From positions 1 to 64,000 of the forward strand of contig NZ_JAWDIC010000002.1 of assembly GCF_032464895.1 (NCBI RefSeq): a DNA stretch of 64,000 nt, written 5' to 3'. Shown here in pieces: positions 9,320 through 19,777 of the stretch. Made by a program: the position numbers and the translations under genes. The notes beneath the pieces were generated by a model. It made no database searches. It was not told the DNA's origin and was given only the letters and a program-made list of their open reading frames with translations. Each line of letters starts with the position of its first letter. Positions within the stretch are counted from its first letter, which is position 1. The stretch comes from Phycicoccus sp. M110.8. Its GTDB lineage: Bacteria; Actinomycetota; Actinomycetes; Actinomycetales; Dermatophilaceae.

Positions 9320-9620
9320 GGCGTGGGCCTCTCCTGGGGGTGCTGCTGGGTGCTGGTGTCTAGACGTGAAGTTGAGAGTTATGCCTGGTGTCCCAACGAC
9401 TTCCGGTGCCGCCGACGGTATGCGTGGGGGCAATGGCAGGCAACGAGGCCGTCCGCGTGTCGCAGCACGGATTGCCTGCAGGAGGGTGTTTTGCGGACCG
9501 GGCCGCGGGCAGTCTGTCACACCCGTCACACCGGACCCACGGGCCCCTTCCGACGCTGGCCGGCCACGGGACGTCCACCGGCCGGCCCAGCGGCGTCGCG
9601 GCCCGCGGCCGAGCGCGGGG
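9320..9620 (-). other. ftsQ-ftsZ intergenic leader
   Basis: These 301 bases hold no convincing gene. An imperfect GC-rich inverted repeat (CTGGCCGGCC at 9556-9565 against GGCCGGCCCAG at 9580-9590) could act as an attenuator after ftsQ. An A/T-richer stretch at 9365-9385 (minus strand CATAACTCTCAACTTCACG) is the likeliest place for an ftsZ promoter, since ftsZ in actinobacteria is commonly driven from this gap. No firm -35 box was found. Confidence 0.4.
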
Positions 9621-10364
9621 TCAGCGGGTGACCGGCGTGTTCGGGGCGCTGACGTCGATGACGGAGTGGGGTGTCCTCAGCAGCGCCTCGACGATGGCCA
9701 GCTTGCGCTCCGGCTCGGCCACACCACCCCACACGATCGTCGTGCGGCCCACCTTCATCGTCACCAGGTTGGCGCTGCTCACGGTCACCGCCGACACCCG
9801 CCGCTGGAGGGAGTCCGGCAACACCCGGACCACGCTGACAGCGGTGGCCAGGGCGTCCTGCGACAGGGCTGCATCGGAGGCCGCGCTCACGACGGGCACG
9901 CCCTTCGGGGCGGTGGTCACCTCCGCGTACGCGACCCCCGTCTCGTCCACAACCTTCAGTTGACCTTGAGGGTTCTTGACGACGAGGAAGGGCACGCGCG
10001 GGCTGGCGTGGATGACCAGGGTGCTGGGCCACGAGCGCTCGATCGAGACGTCGGCGAGCGTGGCTCGCTCGGCCACCCGGGCTGCGACGCCACGGGTGTC
10101 CACCCGCGCCAGCGGCTCCCCCATCGGGACCTTCGCGAGGGCCGTGATCGGCGCGACCTCCGCCTCCGGCACCCCCACGACCTCGACGCTGCGCACCGCC
10201 AGCACGGGGCTCCAGGCGACCAGCCACACCAGCAGTGCGACGACGGCGACGGCCCCCGCGGCATACCCCCACAGGCGCAGCGGGCGGCGCCGCGCGAACG
10301 TGGCGCGCTGCTGGAACCGGTCGCGCGACGAGGCCAGGCCGCGCGGCGTGCTGCGACCGCTCAT
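9621..10364 (-). CDS. ftsQ: Cell division protein FtsQ
   Basis: FtsQ is a bitopic divisome protein that links FtsB/FtsL to the ring. The 247-residue protein has a basic cytoplasmic tail, one membrane helix (about 33-53, [19 protein letters not shown]) and an extracytoplasmic POTRA domain beginning [14 protein letters not shown]. The FtsQ C-terminal beta domain follows. The ATG at 10364 overlaps the murC stop by four bases (ATGA), which fixes the start. It is the last gene of the tightly coupled murE-ftsQ string. Confidence 0.9.
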   Translation of the reverse strand: MSGRSTPRGLASSRDRFQQRATFARRRPLRLWGYAAGAVAVVALLVWLVAWSPVLAVRSVEVVGVPEAEVAPITALAKVPMGEPLARVDTRGVAARVAERATLADVSIERSWPSTLVIHASPRVPFLVVKNPQGQLKVVDETGVAYAEVTTAPKGVPVVSAASDAALSQDALATAVSVVRVLPDSLQRRVSAVTVSSANLVTMKVGRTTIVWGGVAEPERKLAIVEALLRTPHSVIDVSAPNTPVTR

Positions 10365-11800
10365 CCCTGCGCGAGGACCCGCAGGACCTCGGGGCCGATC
10401 ATGGTCACGTCGCCGGCGCCCACGGTGAGGACGAGGTCGCCGTCGGCCGCGAGGCCGGCCACCACCTGCGGCACGGCGGTCCACGAGGAGACCACCCGCA
10501 CGTCCGCCCCGGGCTCGAGGTCGAGCAGGGCGTCGGCCACCAGCTGGGAGGAGACGCCGGGGACCGGGTCCTCGCGCGCGGCGTACACGTCCATGAGGAC
10601 GACGGCGTCCGCCGGGCGCAGCGCGGCCGCGAACTCGCGGGCGAAGTCGCGGGTCCGGGAGAACAGGTGGGGCTGGAACACGACGACCAGACGGCCCTGC
10701 CCGTCGACCAGGTCGCGCCCGGTCGAGACGACCGCTGCCACCTTGCCCGGGTTGTGCGCGTAGTCGTCGACGACCGTCACGCCCGCCGCCGACCCCTTGG
10801 GCTCGAACCGCCGGCGGGTGCCGGTGAAGCCGAAGAGCCCGTCGAGCACCCGGGTCGGGTCCTGGCCCAGCCCCTCGACGGCGACGGTGTACGCCGCGGC
10901 GGCGTTGAGCAGGTTGTGCCGGCCCGGGATGTTGACCCGCAGCACCCGCGGCTCGCCGTCGGGGCCGGTGAGGGTCGCCCGGGCCATGAGGCCGCGGAAC
11001 GTCTCCTGCCCCAGGACGACGTCCGCCTGCGGCGACCAGCCGTAGGTCAGGACGCGGGTGCCCGCCGCCCGGGCCTGCTCGGCGAGCCGGCGGGACCCCT
11101 CGTCGTCCTCGCACGCCACGAGCAGGCCGCCGGGCAGCACCGACGCAGCGAACTCGGCGTACGCGTCCTGCACGCGCTCGAAGGTGCCGTAGAAGTCGAG
11201 GTGGTCCGGCTGCACGTTGGTGACCACGGCGACCTCGGGGCGGTAGACGAGGAACGAGCCGTCGCTCTCGTCGGCCTCGGCGACGAAGACGTCGCCGGTG
11301 CCCCAGTGCGCGTTGGTGCCGTGCTTGGCCAGCTCTCCCCCGGCCGCGAACGAGGGGTCGATGCCGCAGTGCTGCAGCGCGACGGTGAGCATGGAGGTCG
11401 TGGTCGTCTTGCCGTTGGCCCCCGCCACCGCGACCCGGCGCGAGCCGGCCATCGTCGAGGCCAGCGCCTGCGAGCGGTGCAGCACGCGCAGGCCGCGATC
11501 CCGGGCGGCGGCGAGCTCGATGTTGGTCTCGCGGATGGCCGAGGAGATGACCACCGTGTCGACGCCTTCGAGGTGGGCCGGGTCGTGCCCGACGTGCACG
11601 TCGGCGCCCTCGGCCGCCAGCGCCGCGAGCACCGGCGACTCCTTGGCGTCGGACCCGCTGACGCGGGTGCCCCGGGCGAGCATCACCCGCGCGACCCCGG
11701 ACATGCCCGAGCCGCCGATGGCGATGAAGTGGACGGCTCCGAGCTCCTCGAGCGGCGGCACCGGCTCGGTGAAGTCGAAGCGGGCGTTCTGGCCGTTCAC
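10361..11800 (-). CDS. murC: UDP-N-acetylmuramate--L-alanine ligase
   Basis: MurC adds L-alanine to UDP-MurNAc, the first amino acid of the peptidoglycan stem. The 479-residue protein has the Rossmann N-terminal domain (HFIAIGGSGMSGVA) and the Mur ligase ATP loop GANGKTTTT (about 127-135). The central motif EADESDGSF and the C-terminal domain with VDDYAHNPGKV follow. The GTG start at 11800 forms a GTGA overlap with murG, and the stop forms an ATGA overlap with ftsQ, so the boundaries are firm. Confidence 0.95.
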   Translation of the reverse strand: MNGQNARFDFTEPVPPLEELGAVHFIAIGGSGMSGVARVMLARGTRVSGSDAKESPVLAALAAEGADVHVGHDPAHLEGVDTVVISSAIRETNIELAAARDRGLRVLHRSQALASTMAGSRRVAVAGANGKTTTTSMLTVALQHCGIDPSFAAGGELAKHGTNAHWGTGDVFVAEADESDGSFLVYRPEVAVVTNVQPDHLDFYGTFERVQDAYAEFAASVLPGGLLVACEDDEGSRRLAEQARAAGTRVLTYGWSPQADVVLGQETFRGLMARATLTGPDGEPRVLRVNIPGRHNLLNAAAAYTVAVEGLGQDPTRVLDGLFGFTGTRRRFEPKGSAAGVTVVDDYAHNPGKVAAVVSTGRDLVDGQGRLVVVFQPHLFSRTRDFAREFAAALRPADAVVLMDVYAAREDPVPGVSSQLVADALLDLEPGADVRVVSSWTAVPQVVAGLAADGDLVLTVGAGDVTMIGPEVLRVLAQG

Positions 11801-12912
11801 TGCCGGCCCTCCAGCGACTCGGCGTACGCGGCCTCGACCATGTCGGCGAGCAGCTCGTCGGCGCCGCGCTCCCCCACCGAGGCGGCAGCAGCGGCCATCG
11901 CGTCGACGCGCGCGCGGTCGGTCAGCAGCGGCAGCAGGGCCGAGTCGACCCACTCGGGGGTGGCCTGGGTGTCGTCGACGAGGAGGCCACCACCGGCGGC
12001 GACGACGTCGGCGGCGTTGAAGCGCTGCTCGCCGTTGCCGATCGGCAGCGGGACGTAGACGGCAGGCAGCCCCACCGCAGTCAGCTCGCACACGGTGTTG
12101 GCACCGGCGCGCGCGACGACGAGGTCGGCCGCGGCATACGCGAGGTCCATGCGGTCGGTGTAGGGGGCCACGACGTACGGCGGTCCCTCGCCCTCCAGGA
12201 CCGGCGTGAACTCCTTGCCGGCGCCCGTCAGGTGCAGCACCTGCACCCCGGATGCGCGCAGCTGCGCAGCACGGGCCTCGAACGTGGCGTTGAGGCGCTG
12301 GGCCCCCAGCGAACCACCGGTGACCAGGAGGGTGGGCCAGTGGTCGTCGAGCCCGAAGTGCGCGAGCCCCTCGGCTCGCGATACCGCCCGGTCGAGGTGG
12401 GCGATCTCGGGACGCAGCGGCATGCCGATCGCGGTGGCGTGGGCCAGGCGGGTACTCGGGAAGGTCGTGGCGACGTGGGTCGTCATCCGCGCCCCGACGC
12501 GGTTCGCCAGGCCGGGACGGGCGTTCTGCTCGTGCACGACGACCGGCACGTGGCACCGCCGCGCGGCGAGGTATGCCGGTGTCGACACGTAGCCGCCGAA
12601 GCCGACGACCACCTGGGCGCCGGTCTCCTCGATGGCGCGCTCGGCGGCGCGAACGGCCCCGCGCAGGTTCGTGGGCAGGCGCAGCAGGTCACCGGAGGGC
12701 TTGCGCGGTAGCGGCACCTTCGGGACGGTCAGGAGGCGGTAGCCGCGGTCGGGGACGAGGCGGGACTCCAGCCCGGTCTCGGTGCCGAGCGCGGTGACGG
12801 TGAGGTCGGGGTGGCGCCGGCGCAGGCAGTCGGCCAGGGCCAGCAGCGGGGAGACGTGCCCGGCCGTCCCGCCGCCGGCCAGCAGGACGGACGTCGGGGT
12901 CGCGGTGGCCAT
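11797..12912 (-). CDS. murG: UDP-GlcNAc--lipid I GlcNAc transferase
   Basis: MurG converts lipid I to lipid II on the cytoplasmic membrane face. The 371-residue GT-B glycosyltransferase begins with the glycine-rich loop LLAGGGTAGHVSP. It shows VVGFGGYVSTPAYLAA and HEQNARPGLANR of the acceptor domain, then TGGSLGAQRLN and the donor-site stretch VVARAGANTVCELTAVGLPA. The ATG overlaps the ftsW stop by one base (TGATG) and the end overlaps murC (GTGA). Confidence 0.96.
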   Translation of the reverse strand: MATATPTSVLLAGGGTAGHVSPLLALADCLRRRHPDLTVTALGTETGLESRLVPDRGYRLLTVPKVPLPRKPSGDLLRLPTNLRGAVRAAERAIEETGAQVVVGFGGYVSTPAYLAARRCHVPVVVHEQNARPGLANRVGARMTTHVATTFPSTRLAHATAIGMPLRPEIAHLDRAVSRAEGLAHFGLDDHWPTLLVTGGSLGAQRLNATFEARAAQLRASGVQVLHLTGAGKEFTPVLEGEGPPYVVAPYTDRMDLAYAAADLVVARAGANTVCELTAVGLPAVYVPLPIGNGEQRFNAADVVAAGGGLLVDDTQATPEWVDSALLPLLTDRARVDAMAAAAASVGERGADELLADMVEAAYAESLEGRQ

Positions 12913-14177
12913 CAGTCCCTCCCCCTCCGCCCGGGCAGGACGGCGATGGTGCGGCGCACCACGGACGGCTTGGCGGACAGGGCTTCGCCGCACCCCGGTT
13001 CGGCCCGGGCGAACGACAGCAGGATGCCGAGCGCCACCATGGTCGTCATGAGCGAGGACCCGCCGTAGGAGACGAGCGGGAGCGGCAGCCCGATGACCGG
13101 CAGCAGGCCGATCACGGCACCGATGTTGACGAAGGCCTGCACGACGATCCACGCCATGAAGCCGCCCGTCGCGATCTTGACGAACAGGTCGTCGGTGCGC
13201 AGCACGATGCGGTAGCAGATCAGCGCGAAGACGCAGAACAGGCCGAGCAGGACGAGGGTGCCCGGGAGGCCGAGCTCCTCGCCGAGGATCGCGAAGATGA
13301 AGTCGTTGTGGGCCTCCGGGAGCCACTGCCACTTCTCCCGGCTCGCGCCGAGGCCGACGCCCCACCAGCCACCGTCGGCGAGGGCGTACCGGCCGTGCAG
13401 CGGCTGGCGCGCCGCGCCGTAGGGGTCGGTGTCCTTGCCGAGCCAGACGTCGAACCGGCCCAGCCGGTTGGGGCTGGTCACGATGAGGGTGACCGCGGCG
13501 GCGGCCATGCCGGCGACGCCCCAGGCGAACAGCTTGCGCGGGACGCCCGCCGTGAACAGCACGGCGCCGATGATGCCGCCCATGACGATGGCGGTGCCGA
13601 GGTCACCGCCGCCGAGCACCAGGCCCAGCGTCACGAGCGCGCACGGCACCAGGAAGGGGACGATGACGTTCTTGACCCGGTCCAGCGAGCGTCGCCGCGC
13701 GGACAGCAGTGCGGCGCCCACGAGGACGAGGCCGATCTTGGCGAACTCCGAGGGCTGGATCGTGAAGCTGCCGAAGCCGAGCCAGTTGCGGTTGCCGTTC
13801 ACGGTGACGCCGAGCGGGGTGAAGACGAGGAGCTGGGCCAGCAGCGAGGCGGCCAGGATCGGCAGCGACATCGCCTTCCAGCCACGGACCGGGATGCGGC
13901 TGGCGACGAGCATCGCGATCCCGCCGAGGGCGGCGAAGAGCAGCTGCTTGCGGAAGTAGAGGTACGGGGTGCCGTTGTGGGACTCGACGAGCGACTTCAC
14001 CGACGAGGCCGACAGCACCATGATCAGCCCGATGACGACGAGCACGACCGAGACCGACAGCAGGACGTAGTAGCTGGTGACGGGCGAGTCGAGCCGGCCC
14101 AGCCAGCCGCTGAGGCGCTCGTCGCCGGCGCGCGACGCCTTCCGCGCCCCCGGGGACGCGGTGGTGGCACTGCTCAC
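12912..14177 (-). CDS. ftsW: SEDS-family peptidoglycan glycosyltransferase FtsW
   Basis: FtsW polymerises lipid II at the septum together with its partner transpeptidase FtsI, encoded upstream. The 421-residue protein has about ten membrane segments. SEDS landmarks are NWLGFGSFTIQPSEFAKIGL, LGGGDLGTA (catalytic-type Asp), EAHNDFIFAILGEELG and GLPLPLVSYGGSS. An arginine-rich C-terminal tail ends GRRGRD. It starts three bases after murD and shares one base with murG. Confidence 0.95.
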   Translation of the reverse strand: MSSATTASPGARKASRAGDERLSGWLGRLDSPVTSYYVLLSVSVVLVVIGLIMVLSASSVKSLVESHNGTPYLYFRKQLLFAALGGIAMLVASRIPVRGWKAMSLPILAASLLAQLLVFTPLGVTVNGNRNWLGFGSFTIQPSEFAKIGLVLVGAALLSARRRSLDRVKNVIVPFLVPCALVTLGLVLGGGDLGTAIVMGGIIGAVLFTAGVPRKLFAWGVAGMAAAAVTLIVTSPNRLGRFDVWLGKDTDPYGAARQPLHGRYALADGGWWGVGLGASREKWQWLPEAHNDFIFAILGEELGLPGTLVLLGLFCVFALICYRIVLRTDDLFVKIATGGFMAWIVVQAFVNIGAVIGLLPVIGLPLPLVSYGGSSLMTTMVALGILLSFARAEPGCGEALSAKPSVVRRTIAVLPGRRGRD

Positions 14178-14180
14178 GGC

Positions 14181-15680
14181 CTACTCTCCTGCGCTGCCGG
14201 CACGACGGGCGACCGCCGCTGCGAAGGCATCGCCCCGCGCGCCGTAGTTGGGGAACATGTCCATCGACGCCGCCGCCGGCGCCAGCAGCACGACGTCACC
14301 CGGCTCGGCGAGCTCGGCCGCACGCGTCACGACGACGTCCATGACCCCAGTGTCCGTGCTCGGGACGTCCACGACGGGGACATCCGGCGCGTGTCGGGCG
14401 AGCGCCTGCGCGATCTGCTCGCGGTCGGCGCCGATGAGCACGACGCCCCGCAGGCGGCTCGCGGCGTCCTTGACGAGGTCGTCGACGTCGGCGCCCTTGA
14501 GCAGGCCCCCCGCCACCCAGACGACCTTCTCGAACGAGTGCAGTGACGCAGCGGCCGCGTGCGGGTTCGTGGCCTTGGAGTCGTCGACGAAGCGGACCCC
14601 GTCGACCTCCCCGACCTGGGCGATGCGGTGGGGCTCGGGCCGGAACGCCCGCAGGCCGTCGCGCACCGCGACCGGGGGCACGCCGTAGGCACGGGCGAGC
14701 GCTGCGGCGGCGAGGGCGTTCGCGACGTTGTGCGTGGCCAGGACGGCGGAGGACCCCTGCACGTCGGCCAGCGTCGCGAGCTCGGCCGCGGACGTGCGGC
14801 GCTCCTCGACGAAGGCGCGGTCGGCGAGGACGTCGTCGACGAGGCCCACCATCGACAGCCCGGGCGTGCCCAGGGTGAAGCCGATGGCCCGGCAGCCCTC
14901 CTGCACCTCGGCGTCCATGACGAGCTGCTCGGTCACCGGGTCCTGCACGTTGTAGACGCAGGCGACCTTGGTGTTCGCGTAGACCTTGCCCTTGGCCAGC
15001 CGGTAGGCCTCCATCGAGCCGTGCCAGTCGAGGTGGTCGGGCGCGAGGTTGAGGCAGGCGGAGGCGTGCGGGGCCAGCGAGTCCGACCAGTGCAGCTGGA
15101 AGCTGGAGAGCTCGACGGCGATGACGTCGTACGGCTCGGGGTGCAGCACGGCCTCGAGGATCGGGGTGCCCACGTTGCCGGCCGCGGTGGCGCGCAGCCC
15201 GGCCGCGCGCAGCATCGAGGCGAGCATCTCGACCGTGGTCGTCTTGCCGTTGGTGCCCGTGACGGTGAGCCACGGGGCCGGCCCGACGGCCTGGCGCATG
15301 CGCCAGGCGAGCTCGACCTCGCCCCAGACCGGCACGCCTCGGGCGGCGGCCTCGGCGAGCAGGGGTTGGTCCGGCCGCCACCCCGGGGAGGTGACGACAA
15401 GGTCGGCGTCCCAGCCCTGCGGCATACCGGCCACGTGCTCGGGGCCCAGGCGGACGTCGACGCCCAGGATGTCGAGGATCCGCGCCCGCTCGCCCAGCGC
15501 GGTGTTGACGGCGGGGTCCCCGCCGTCCACGCCGACGACGACGGCTCCGCGCTCGTGCAGGGCGTCCGCGGCGGCGAAGCCGCTCACGCCGAGCCCGGCG
15601 ACGAGGACGCGCAGCCCGCTCCAGTCGGCGGAGGCGTTGGTGAGGCCGTCGAGGCGGCCCCCGACCGGTGCACCGCTCAC
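14181..15680 (-). CDS. murD: UDP-MurNAc-L-alanine--D-glutamate ligase
   Basis: MurD adds D-glutamate to UDP-MurNAc-L-Ala. The 499-residue protein has an N-terminal Rossmann-like domain ([19 protein letters not shown]), the ATP loop [13 protein letters not shown] and the central motif [16 protein letters not shown]. The C-terminal domain has [16 protein letters not shown]. The GTG start at 15680 overlaps the mraY stop by four bases (GTGA); an upstream in-frame codon would only add residues inside mraY. Confidence 0.95.
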   Translation of the reverse strand: MSGAPVGGRLDGLTNASADWSGLRVLVAGLGVSGFAAADALHERGAVVVGVDGGDPAVNTALGERARILDILGVDVRLGPEHVAGMPQGWDADLVVTSPGWRPDQPLLAEAAARGVPVWGEVELAWRMRQAVGPAPWLTVTGTNGKTTTVEMLASMLRAAGLRATAAGNVGTPILEAVLHPEPYDVIAVELSSFQLHWSDSLAPHASACLNLAPDHLDWHGSMEAYRLAKGKVYANTKVACVYNVQDPVTEQLVMDAEVQEGCRAIGFTLGTPGLSMVGLVDDVLADRAFVEERRTSAAELATLADVQGSSAVLATHNVANALAAAALARAYGVPPVAVRDGLRAFRPEPHRIAQVGEVDGVRFVDDSKATNPHAAAASLHSFEKVVWVAGGLLKGADVDDLVKDAASRLRGVVLIGADREQIAQALARHAPDVPVVDVPSTDTGVMDVVVTRAAELAEPGDVVLLAPAAASMDMFPNYGARGDAFAAAVARRAGSAGE

Positions 15681-16759
15681 TGGGCGCCCACCACCCACTC
15701 GGCGTAGAACAGCCCGAGGCCGAGCGCCACGAACAGTCCTGCGACGATCCAGAACCGGATGACGATGGTGACCTCGTTCCAGCCCAGCAGCTCGAAGTGG
15801 TGCTGCAACGGCGCCATCCGGAACACCCGCTTGCCGGTGAGCTTGAACGAGCCGACCTGGATGATCACCGACAGCGTGATCGCGACGAACAGGCCGCCCA
15901 GGATGATGATGAGCAGCTCGGTGCGGGTGGTGATCGCGAGCCCGGCCAGCGCACCACCGAGGGCGAGCGAGCCGGTGTCACCCATGAAGATCTTGGCCGG
16001 CGAGGCGTTCCACCACAGGAAGCCGAAGCACGCACCCATGCAGGCAGCCGCCACCACCGCCAGGTCGCGGCTGTCGCGCACCTCGTAGCACTTCAGGCCC
16101 GGGGTGATCTGGCAGTTCTGGTTGCCCTGCCAGATGCCGATGAGGACGTAGGCCGCGAACACCATCACCGAGGCGCCGGTCGCGAGGCCGTCGAGGCCGT
16201 CGGTGAGGTTCACGCCGTTGGACGTGCCGGCGATCATGAGGTTGGCCCAGATGACGAACAGGACCAGCCCGATGAGCGGCCCGGCGAAGGCCAGGTTGAA
16301 GGGCGTGTCGCGGACGAAGGAGATCTGGGTCGAGGCCGGCGTGCGCCAGTGGCTGTTGGGGAACTGCAGCGCCAGCACGGCGAAGACGACGGCGACCAGC
16401 GTCTGGCCCGCGAGCTTCTCCCCGGAGCGCAGGCCGAGGCTGCGCTGCTTGGAGATCTTGATGTAGTCGTCGAGGAAGCCGACCAGCCCCAGCCCCGCCA
16501 TGAGGAACAGCACGAGGACGCCGCTCCAGGTGAGCGGCGTCATGGTGACGAGGTGGGCGAGGGCGTATGCCCCGAGGCTCGAGCCGATGATGACGGCACC
16601 ACCCATGGTGGGTGTGCCGCGCTTGGTGTGGTGCGAGGTCGGGCCGTCGTCGCGGATGAACTGCCCGTAGCCCTGGCGCACCAGGAACTTGATGAACAAC
16701 GGGGTCCCCAGCAGGGCACCCACGAGGGAGATGACGGCTGCCGCCAGCACCGCCTTCAC
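15677..16759 (-). CDS. mraY: Phospho-MurNAc-pentapeptide transferase
   Basis: MraY makes lipid I by moving phospho-MurNAc-pentapeptide to undecaprenyl phosphate. The 360-residue protein has about ten membrane helices. The family motifs are [36 protein letters not shown] and [12 protein letters not shown] with the Mg-binding aspartates, and [14 protein letters not shown] near the end. The GTG start overlaps murF (GTGA at 16756-16759) and the stop overlaps murD in the same way. Confidence 0.97.
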   Translation of the reverse strand: MKAVLAAAVISLVGALLGTPLFIKFLVRQGYGQFIRDDGPTSHHTKRGTPTMGGAVIIGSSLGAYALAHLVTMTPLTWSGVLVLFLMAGLGLVGFLDDYIKISKQRSLGLRSGEKLAGQTLVAVVFAVLALQFPNSHWRTPASTQISFVRDTPFNLAFAGPLIGLVLFVIWANLMIAGTSNGVNLTDGLDGLATGASVMVFAAYVLIGIWQGNQNCQITPGLKCYEVRDSRDLAVVAAACMGACFGFLWWNASPAKIFMGDTGSLALGGALAGLAITTRTELLIIILGGLFVAITLSVIIQVGSFKLTGKRVFRMAPLQHHFELLGWNEVTIVIRFWIVAGLFVALGLGLFYAEWVVGAQ

Positions 16760-18207
16760 GTCGCGTCCTCCTCGGTGCCGCCGGCTCCGGCCGTGGGTCC
16801 GGCGTCGCCGGCCACCTTGTCCCCGAGCCACCGTAGCCCGGCGTCGCGGCTGGACTTGAACAACACGACGTCTCCCGGGGCGAGTGTCTCGGCAAGCAGA
16901 TCGTAGGCGGCGTCGGCATCGGGGACCCACACGGCCTCCTGGCCCCACGAGCCCTCGTGCTGGGCGCCGGTGGCCATGGGCCGGGCGGTCTCGCCGACGA
17001 CGACGAGGCGGCTGATGTTGAGGCGGACGGCGAGCCGCCCGATGGCGTCGTGCTCGGTGGTCGACTCCTCGCCGAGCTCGAGCATCGAGCCGAGGACGGC
17101 CCAGGTGCGCCGCGGGGTGCCGTCGTCGGCGCGGCTCATCGCCACGAGGGCCTTGAGCGCGGCCCGCATCGACTCGGGGTTGGCGTTGTAGGCGTCGTTG
17201 ACGACCGTGACGCCGTCGGGGCGTTCGGTGACCTCCATCCGCCACCGCGAGGCGGCCGTGGCCGTGGCCAGCGCCCTCACCGTCGAGTCGAGGTCGAGGC
17301 CGCAGGCCAGGGCCGCGGCGACCGCCGAGAGGGCGTTGGCGACGTGGTGCTCGCCGTGCAGCTGCAGGGTGACGTCGGCCGTCCCCTGCGGCGTCGTGAG
17401 CCGGAACGACGGGCGTCCCTGGGCGTCGAGGGTGACGTCGTCGGCGCGGACCTCGGCGTCGGCGGCGGTGCCGACCAGCACGACCCGGGCCTGCGTCTTG
17501 GCTGCCATCGCGCGCACCGCGGTGTCGTCGGCGTTGAGGACGGCCACGCCGTCGGTGGGCAGGGCCTCGACGAGCTCGGCCTTGGCGACGGCGATCGCCT
17601 CGCGGGAGCCGAACTCGCCCACGTGGGCGGACCCGACGTTGAGCTCGAGCCCGATCCGGGGCGGCGCGATGGTCGTGAGGTAGCGGATGTGGCCCCTCCC
17701 GCGCGCGCCCATCTCGGCGACGAGGTAGCGCGTGTCGGGCGTGACGCGGAAGACGGTGAGGGGCACCCCCACCTCGGAGTTGAGCGAGCCCACCGGAGCG
17801 ACGGTGGGCGCGGCCTGCGACAGGACGTGGGCCAGCAGGTCCTTGGTCGAGGTCTTGCCGGACGACCCGGTGATGCCGATGACGGTCAGGTCCGGGTGCC
17901 GGTCGACGACCGCTCGCGCCAGGGTGGCGAGGCCGTCCTGGATGTCGTCGACGACGACGCAGGGCAGGTCCTCGACCGGGCGCGTGGTCATCGCCGCCAC
18001 CGCCCCCAGCTCCTTGGCGGGGGCGACGAAGGCGTGGCCGTCGGCGTGCTCGCCGACCCGGGCGACGTAGAGCCCTCCCGGGCCCGCCTCCCTGGAGTCG
18101 GTGACGACGGGCCCGTCGACCACGAGGGCGGCGGCCGCGGCGGCGTCGATGCCGTGGAGCCTGCCGCCGGTGATCTCGGCGACCTCGGCGAGGGTCATGG
18201 GGATCAC
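16756..18207 (-). CDS. murF: UDP-MurNAc-tripeptide--D-alanyl-D-alanine ligase
   Basis: MurF completes the cytoplasmic pentapeptide by adding D-Ala-D-Ala. The 483-residue protein has the N-terminal substrate domain with [16 protein letters not shown], the ATP loop [15 protein letters not shown] and the conserved [15 protein letters not shown]. The GTG at 18207 overlaps the murE stop (GTGA); the ATG three codons later is an alternative. The overlap pattern of the cluster favours the GTG. Confidence 0.95.
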   Translation of the reverse strand: MIPMTLAEVAEITGGRLHGIDAAAAAALVVDGPVVTDSREAGPGGLYVARVGEHADGHAFVAPAKELGAVAAMTTRPVEDLPCVVVDDIQDGLATLARAVVDRHPDLTVIGITGSSGKTSTKDLLAHVLSQAAPTVAPVGSLNSEVGVPLTVFRVTPDTRYLVAEMGARGRGHIRYLTTIAPPRIGLELNVGSAHVGEFGSREAIAVAKAELVEALPTDGVAVLNADDTAVRAMAAKTQARVVLVGTAADAEVRADDVTLDAQGRPSFRLTTPQGTADVTLQLHGEHHVANALSAVAAALACGLDLDSTVRALATATAASRWRMEVTERPDGVTVVNDAYNANPESMRAALKALVAMSRADDGTPRRTWAVLGSMLELGEESTTEHDAIGRLAVRLNISRLVVVGETARPMATGAQHEGSWGQEAVWVPDADAAYDLLAETLAPGDVVLFKSSRDAGLRWLGDKVAGDAGPTAGAGGTEEDAT

Positions 18208-19760
18208 GCGGTCTCCCCCGCCCGGGTCAGCTCGTCGAGGGCGGCACGCGCCACGTCCCTGTCGTCGAAGGGGTGCACCGTCCCAGCGACCTCCTGTCCC
18301 GTCTCGTGTCCCTTGCCGACCACCGCCACCACGCTGCCCGGCCCCGCGTCGCGGCCTGCGCGCACCGCCCGCCGGATCGCCTCGGCCCGGCCGGCCACGT
18401 CGTGCAGCTCGGCCGGGGTCCCTGCCGCCTGTGCGCCCTCGAGGACGGCGCGGCGGATCTCGGCCGGGTCCTCCGAGCGCGGGTTGTCGTCGGTGACCAG
18501 GACGATGTCCGCCCCCTCGGCGGCGGCCCGGCCCATCGCCTCGCGCTTGCCCCGGTCGCGGTCTCCCCCGGCCCCGAGCACGACCACCAGCGCACCCCGG
18601 GTGGAGGCGCGCAGGGCCGCCAGCGCCGCCGCGACGGCGTCCGGGGTGTGCGCGTAGTCGACCACCACGAGCGGCAGCCCGGCGTCCGAGGTTCCAGGGC
18701 CGGCGCCGGTCGGGGTGACCGGCTCCATGCGGCCCGGCACGTGCGGGTCCTGCGCCATGGCCTCCTCGACCTGCGCCACGGACGTGCCACGCAGGACCAG
18801 GGCCAGGGCGGCCATCGCGGTGTTGACACGGTTGAAGTCGCCGGGCAGCGCCGAGCGCAGCCGCAGGGTGGTGGTGCCGTCGCCGAGCTCGAACCGGGCG
18901 GCGTCGCCGGGCTCGACCGTGAGCCGCCAGTCGGCCTCGACGTCGGGCAGCGAGGTCAGGGTCGTCACGGGCACGCCGGCGGTCGCCGCCAGCTCGCGGC
19001 CCCACTCGTCGTCGACGCAGACCAGCCCGCGGCGAGCCCGCTCAGGCGTGAAGAGCGAGGCCTTCGCGAGGAAGTAGTCGCGCATCGTCGGGTGGAAGTC
19101 GAGGTGGTCCTGCGACAGGTTCGTGAAGAGGGCGAGGTCGTAGACGACGCCGTCCACGCGGTGCTGGGCCAGCGCGTGGCTCGAGACCTCCATGACACAG
19201 TCGTCCAGCTCGCGCTCGGCCATGACCGCGAGCAGGGCGTGGAGCACCGGGGCCTCGGGGGTCGTGCGCACCGAGCGGATGCGCTCGTCGCCGATCCGCG
19301 TCTCGACGGTGCCGATGAGCCCGGTGCGCCTGCCGAGGGCGCGCAGCGCCGAGCTGAGGAGGTATGCCGTCGTGGTCTTGCCGTTGGTCCCCGTGATGCC
19401 GTACATGGTCAGGGGCAGCTCGGTGGTGCCGAAGACCCGCGAGGCGACGGCCCCGACGACCGAGCGCGGCTGCTCCACGACGACGCGGGGCAGCGGGACT
19501 CCGGCGTCGTCGAGGACCTGCGCGCCCGCCCGGTCCGTGAGGACCGCCACGGCCCCCAGCTCGGCCGCGCCCGTGGCATACGACGCACCGTGGGCCGTCG
19601 CACCCGGGAGGGCGGCGTAGAGGTCGCCCTCGCACACCTCGCGCGAGTCGAGGGTCACCCCCGTGACAGGGGTGTCGGCGCCCACGAGGGTGCCGCCGAC
19701 GAGGGTCGCCAGCGTCGACAGCGGGGTCGCGTGCGGGGACGCCGGGCGGGGGAAAGACAC
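18204..19760 (-). CDS. murE: UDP-MurNAc-L-Ala-D-Glu--diaminopimelate ligase
   Basis: MurE adds the third residue of the stem peptide. The 518-residue protein has the ATP loop [15 protein letters not shown] (about 121-135), [15 protein letters not shown] and [10 protein letters not shown]. It also has the amino-acid-selective motif DNPR (about 425-428, [14 protein letters not shown]). DNPR is the signature of diaminopimelate-adding enzymes rather than lysine-adding ones, so the wall should contain DAP; LL or meso form cannot be told. The GTG at 19760 is chosen by alignment to the family start although its ribosome site is weak. Confidence 0.93.
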   Translation of the reverse strand: MSFPRPASPHATPLSTLATLVGGTLVGADTPVTGVTLDSREVCEGDLYAALPGATAHGASYATGAAELGAVAVLTDRAGAQVLDDAGVPLPRVVVEQPRSVVGAVASRVFGTTELPLTMYGITGTNGKTTTAYLLSSALRALGRRTGLIGTVETRIGDERIRSVRTTPEAPVLHALLAVMAERELDDCVMEVSSHALAQHRVDGVVYDLALFTNLSQDHLDFHPTMRDYFLAKASLFTPERARRGLVCVDDEWGRELAATAGVPVTTLTSLPDVEADWRLTVEPGDAARFELGDGTTTLRLRSALPGDFNRVNTAMAALALVLRGTSVAQVEEAMAQDPHVPGRMEPVTPTGAGPGTSDAGLPLVVVDYAHTPDAVAAALAALRASTRGALVVVLGAGGDRDRGKREAMGRAAAEGADIVLVTDDNPRSEDPAEIRRAVLEGAQAAGTPAELHDVAGRAEAIRRAVRAGRDAGPGSVVAVVGKGHETGQEVAGTVHPFDDRDVARAALDELTRAGETA

Positions 19761-19777
19761 GGAGAGCGAGCCTACCG

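Noticed and set aside
8039-9529. Longer FtsZ start at 9529
   Set aside because: The extra 70 residues have no FtsZ homology; GTG at 9319 has a good ribosome site and begins the conserved N-terminus.
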